Shown piece after piece: positions 6,502-6,917 of a stretch of 6,917 nucleotides of DNA (the first letter of the stretch is position 1; every line of letters begins with the position of its first letter). Position numbers and translations under genes: made by a program. The notes under the pieces were generated by a model, which made no database searches, had not been told where the DNA came from, and saw nothing but the letters and a program-made list of their open reading frames with translations. The stretch is from positions 1-6,917 of the forward strand of contig CAJPLH010000103.1 of assembly GCA_905371275.1 (NCBI GenBank), given 5' to 3'. This DNA comes from Prevotellaceae bacterium. GTDB lineage: Bacteria; Bacteroidota; Bacteroidia; Bacteroidales; Bacteroidaceae.

Positions 6502-6917
6502 ATGAACAAAATAAGATATTACATTATGGCACTATTGATTGTTTGTGCCACAGCCGTAAAGGCACAATCCTTTGTTACAGTAGAAAACGGAAAGTTCTAT
6601 CGTGACGGCAAACCCTATACTTTCATCGGAACAAACTATTGGTATGGCGCCATACTGGGTTCGAAAGGAAAGGGCGGCAACAGAAAAAGACTGAACCGTG
6701 AACTAGACGAAATGAAACGTTTGGGCATCACCAATCTACGCATATTGGTGGGGAGCGATGGGGAAGAAGGCATCAAATGGAAAGCATCGCCAGTGCTTCA
6801 ATCTTCTCCGGGTGTGTATAACGACACGATATTAGACGGTCTCGACTATCTGATGTTACAGCTTCAACGTCGTGGAATGGTGGCAGTACTCTATCTTAAT
6901 AACTCTTGGGAATGGAG
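6502..6917 (+). CDS. Secreted GH5-like glycoside hydrolase, probable beta-mannanase, partial
   Basis: The first 138 codons of a gene cut by the right edge. Residues 1-21 form a signal peptide ending in VKA before Gln22, so the product is exported; there is no lipobox Cys. The mature start FVTVENGKFYRDGKPYTFIG and NYWYGA (45-50) are followed by RLNRELDEMKRLGITNLRIL (63-82), GVYNDTILDGLDYLM (104-118), RRGMVAVLYLNNSWEW (123-138). This pattern matches the first strands and helices of the (beta/alpha)8 barrel in Bacteroidales GH5 enzymes annotated as endo-beta-1,4-mannanases (GH5_7-like), which cut mannan backbones. Both catalytic Glu residues would lie beyond the window, so activity cannot be judged. 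The ATG at 6502 is used because the ATG at 6497 runs into a stop after two codons. No convincing TAnnTTTG promoter was found between the terminator and this start. It could begin a mannan-use locus to the right. Other GH5 subfamilies are possible. Confidence 0.8.
   Translation, partial: MNKIRYYIMALLIVCATAVKAQSFVTVENGKFYRDGKPYTFIGTNYWYGAILGSKGKGGNRKRLNRELDEMKRLGITNLRILVGSDGEEGIKWKASPVLQSSPGVYNDTILDGLDYLMLQLQRRGMVAVLYLNNSWEW

Overview
The window looks like chromosomal DNA from a Bacteroidota species, most likely order Bacteroidales and possibly close to Prevotella. The reasons are a TonB-dependent receptor with an N-terminal carboxypeptidase-regulatory-like domain, a lipoprotein with an acidic surface-export-type N-terminus, a Bacteroidales-style mannanase-like glycoside hydrolase, start codons preceded by A-rich sequence without Shine-Dalgarno motifs, and promoter elements of the Bacteroidota TTTG / TAnnTTTG type. 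Species assignment is inference only.

Layout. On the minus strand, positions 1-733 hold most of a LacX-type aldose 1-epimerase family gene that runs off the left edge. Just upstream of it, on the same strand, an AraC-family regulator occupies 832-1728. A 432-base AT-rich intergenic region (1729-2160) separates these two from a plus-strand pair: a 909-residue TonB-dependent outer-membrane receptor (2161-4890) and, 48 bases later, a 464-residue surface-type lipoprotein with a choice-of-anchor-J-like beta-sandwich domain (4939-6333). A perfect 13-bp hairpin (6385-6422) ends that unit. A new plus-strand gene starts at 6502 and is cut by the right edge; it encodes a secreted GH5-like, probably beta-mannanase, protein.

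How the genes may work together. The receptor and lipoprotein are probably co-transcribed and form an outer-membrane uptake or binding pair. It is not the classical SusC/SusD pair: the receptor lacks SusC hallmarks I can recognise and the partner is not SusD-like. The AraC-type protein is transcribed divergently from a well-formed promoter. The receptor's promoter has a good -7 box but no -33 box, as expected for an activator-dependent promoter, so the AraC-type protein is the natural candidate regulator. The intergenic region is unusually rich in the hexamer GCAAAT/ATTTGC (eight copies between 1711 and 2121), including a perfect inverted repeat over the araC -33 element. The epimerase and glycoside hydrolase at the two edges hint at carbohydrate metabolism, but the terminator makes the hydrolase a separate unit. 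The substrate cannot be determined from the sequence.

The most noteworthy items are the non-SusCD receptor/lipoprotein pair and the repeat-rich divergent control region. No RNA genes, insertion sequences, CRISPR arrays or attachment sites were seen.
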